DNA of 5,323 nt from an uncultured Lachnospiraceae bacterium (GTDB lineage Bacteria; Bacillota; Clostridia; Lachnospirales; Lachnospiraceae), in assembly GCA_902803355.1 (NCBI GenBank), contig CADCPP010000083.1:1-5323 (forward strand), given 5' to 3'. A program made the translations under genes and the position numbers. Below, piece by piece: positions 3,939 through 5,323 of this stretch. The notes under the pieces are model-generated. The model saw nothing but the letters and a program-made list of their open reading frames with translations, searched no databases and was not told the DNA's origin. Each line of letters begins with the position of its first letter. The stretch's first letter is position 1.

Positions 3939-5323
3939 ATGGCTAAAGGTGTAATGATCATTGACGGACAGCGCGTTGCTTTCGACGGAGAAAAGAACGT
4001 CCTCGCCGTTATCCGTAAAGCCGGCATCGAAATGCCTACCTTCTGCTATCACTCCGATCTGTCCACCTACGGCGCCTGCCGTATGTGCATCGTGGAAGAT
4101 GAACGCGGCAAGATCGATGCATCCTGCTCGCTGGAACCCCGTGACGGTATGGTCATCAAGACCAATTCCGCCCGCCTGCTGAAGCACCGCCGCACCATTC
4201 TGGAACTGTTGCTGGCGTCCCACAACTGTAACTGCACGACCTGTGAAAAGAGCGGCAAATGCCACCTGCAGGCACTGGCACAGCAGTTCGGCGTCCGCAC
4301 CGTCCGCTTCAGCGATACCCGCGAAGCTGCCGAGATCGACAGCTCCTCGCCTGCCGTCGTGCGTGATCCAAACAAGTGCATCCTATGCGGTGACTGTGTG
4401 CGTGTCTGCGAAGAAATGCAGGGCATGAACATCATCGATTTCGTGCACCGCGGCTCCCAGATGCGCGTGGCTCCTGCCTTCGGCCGCATGCTGAGTGAGA
4501 CCAACTGCATCAGCTGCGGTCAGTGCGCAGCGGTCTGCCCGGTCGGCGCGATCACCGTGAAAAACGAGATCGGCGAAGCCTGGCGCGCGATCCACGATCC
4601 GAAGCTGCGGACCGTGGTCCAGATCGCGCCTGCCGTGCGTGTTGCGGTCGGTGAAGCCTTCGGCCTACCGGTCGGCGACAACGTCCTGCACCGCCTGGTG
4701 ACGGCCCTGAAGCTCATGGGTGTGGATGAAATCTACGACACCACTTTCGGTGCGGACTTCACCACGATTTCCGAAGCGGAAGAGTTTAAAGCCCGACTTG
4801 CGGCCGGCGGTCCTTTCCCGATGTTCACCTCCTGCTGCCCGGCGTGGGTGAAGTATCTGGAGAAGGAAAATCCGAAGTATCTGCACAATATTTCCACCTG
4901 CAAGTCTCCCATGGAAATGTTTGCTGCGATCCTGCGTGACCGCTATGCGGAAAAGGATGCAGAGGACGGAAAACGCACCTATCACATTGCGATCATGCCC
5001 TGCACGGCCAAGAAGATGGAAGCGGCCCGCGATGAGTTCAAACACGATGGCAGACCCGATGTTGATCTGGTTCTGACCACCCGCGAGATCGTGGATATGA
5101 TCCGTGAGAGCGGCATCCGTCTGGACGAACTGGATCTGGAAGCCCCGGATCTTCCGTTCGGCCTTGGTTCCGGCTCGGCCAACATTTACGGTGTGACCGG
5201 CGGTGTTGCCGAAGCAGTCGTGCGTCACTGCGTTCCGGATAAGTCCAAGAACGCCTTGCGTGAGATCGCAGAACTGGGGCTGCGCGGCGATGAAGCCCGC
5301 AAGGAAGTCACCGTCCACCTCGG
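3939..5323 (+). CDS. hydA: [FeFe]-hydrogenase catalytic subunit HydA, 3' end missing
   Basis: The first 461 codons of the catalytic subunit, which reduces protons to H2 or the reverse, are present; the reading frame is open to the edge. In order they show a [2Fe-2S] domain (C36, C47, C50, C63), a His-Cys3 [4Fe-4S] site (H95, C99, C102, C108), a two-[4Fe-4S] domain (C147, C150, C153, C157; C190, C193, C196, C200), then the H-cluster domain with motif L1 TSCCPAW (297-303) and L2 MPCTAKKME (353-361). Motif L3, expected near residue 500, lies outside. Numbering matches Clostridium pasteurianum CpI residue for residue as I remember it (C299, C300, C355, K358), and its proton path (E279, E282, R286, C299, S319) is kept. 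Compared with CpI, A232, M325 and Y417 differ near the H-cluster. About 110 residues should be missing if it ends like CpI. A C-terminal [2Fe-2S] extension as in Thermotoga HydA cannot be excluded. HydE, HydF and HydG maturases must be encoded elsewhere. Confidence 0.96.
   Translation, partial: MAKGVMIIDGQRVAFDGEKNVLAVIRKAGIEMPTFCYHSDLSTYGACRMCIVEDERGKIDASCSLEPRDGMVIKTNSARLLKHRRTILELLLASHNCNCTTCEKSGKCHLQALAQQFGVRTVRFSDTREAAEIDSSSPAVVRDPNKCILCGDCVRVCEEMQGMNIIDFVHRGSQMRVAPAFGRMLSETNCISCGQCAAVCPVGAITVKNEIGEAWRAIHDPKLRTVVQIAPAVRVAVGEAFGLPVGDNVLHRLVTALKLMGVDEIYDTTFGADFTTISEAEEFKARLAAGGPFPMFTSCCPAWVKYLEKENPKYLHNISTCKSPMEMFAAILRDRYAEKDAEDGKRTYHIAIMPCTAKKMEAARDEFKHDGRPDVDLVLTTREIVDMIRESGIRLDELDLEAPDLPFGLGSGSANIYGVTGGVAEAVVRHCVPDKSKNALREIAELGLRGDEARKEVTVHL

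Noticed and set aside
2999..4027. 342-codon minus-strand open frame across the hydB/hydA junction
   Set aside because: It is antisense to conserved iron-sulfur domains on the plus strand, low-complexity Ala/Arg-rich and without family motifs. The same applies to the minus-strand frames at 1958-2773 and 4665-5318.
1555..5323. Complex I nuoE-nuoF-nuoG cluster
   Set aside because: HydB carries fused N- and C-terminal cluster domains, and the third gene has H-cluster motifs TSCCPAW and MPCTAKKME, which are specific to [FeFe]-hydrogenases.
1..5323. CRISPR array, insertion sequence, att site, tRNA or rRNA
   Set aside because: No regularly spaced repeats, transposase motifs, terminal inverted repeats or structural-RNA signatures were found on either strand.

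Overview
The window reads as chromosomal DNA from an anaerobic, fermenting Firmicute, most likely of the Negativicutes or Clostridia. The evidence is the AGGAGG-type ribosome binding sites, sigma-70/A-like promoters, AT-rich intergenic DNA around GC-richer genes (by eye, not counted), and above all a three-gene NAD(P)H-linked [FeFe]-hydrogenase operon. The genus cannot be fixed from sequence alone. No mobile element, CRISPR array, tRNA or rRNA is visible.

Layout. Positions 1-202 are a regulatory region. It holds a leftward promoter (27-55, minus strand) and a rightward promoter (144-171) whose -35/spacer segments are near-identical copies in opposite orientation, plus a perfect 14-base palindrome over the rightward -35. 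Positions 203-1300 encode a PLP-dependent threonine-synthase-like enzyme, closed by a strong intrinsic terminator (1301-1327). Positions 1328-1554 are a second regulatory region with a promoter (1422-1450) and a predicted 5'-terminal stem-loop of the hydrogenase mRNA (1456-1522). From 1555 to the right edge run hydC, hydB and hydA, tightly packed: hydC and hydB overlap by 8 bases, and hydB and hydA are 4 bases apart. HydA is cut by the window edge after 461 codons.

How the genes work together. HydC (NuoE-like, one [2Fe-2S]) and HydB (an N-terminal [2Fe-2S] thioredoxin-like domain fused to a NuoF-like FMN/NAD(H) core and a C-terminal 2x[4Fe-4S] domain) form the NAD(P)H-handling module. HydA carries an iron-sulfur wire ([2Fe-2S], His-Cys3 [4Fe-4S], two [4Fe-4S]) to the H-cluster, where protons are reduced to H2. 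The complex is cytoplasmic; no membrane segments or signal peptides are seen. Families of this kind either couple NADH and reduced ferredoxin by electron bifurcation/confurcation or work with NADH alone, and the visible sequence does not decide which. The threonine-synthase-like gene is separated by its own promoter and terminator and is probably functionally unrelated.

The hydrogenase is a recognised system, not a new one. The points most worth a second look are the long leader hairpin of the hyd mRNA, the mirrored promoters at the left edge, the second-shell H-cluster substitutions in HydA, an altered Cys pair in the HydB hinge, and the unusual C-terminal PLP-site motif of the threonine-synthase-like protein.
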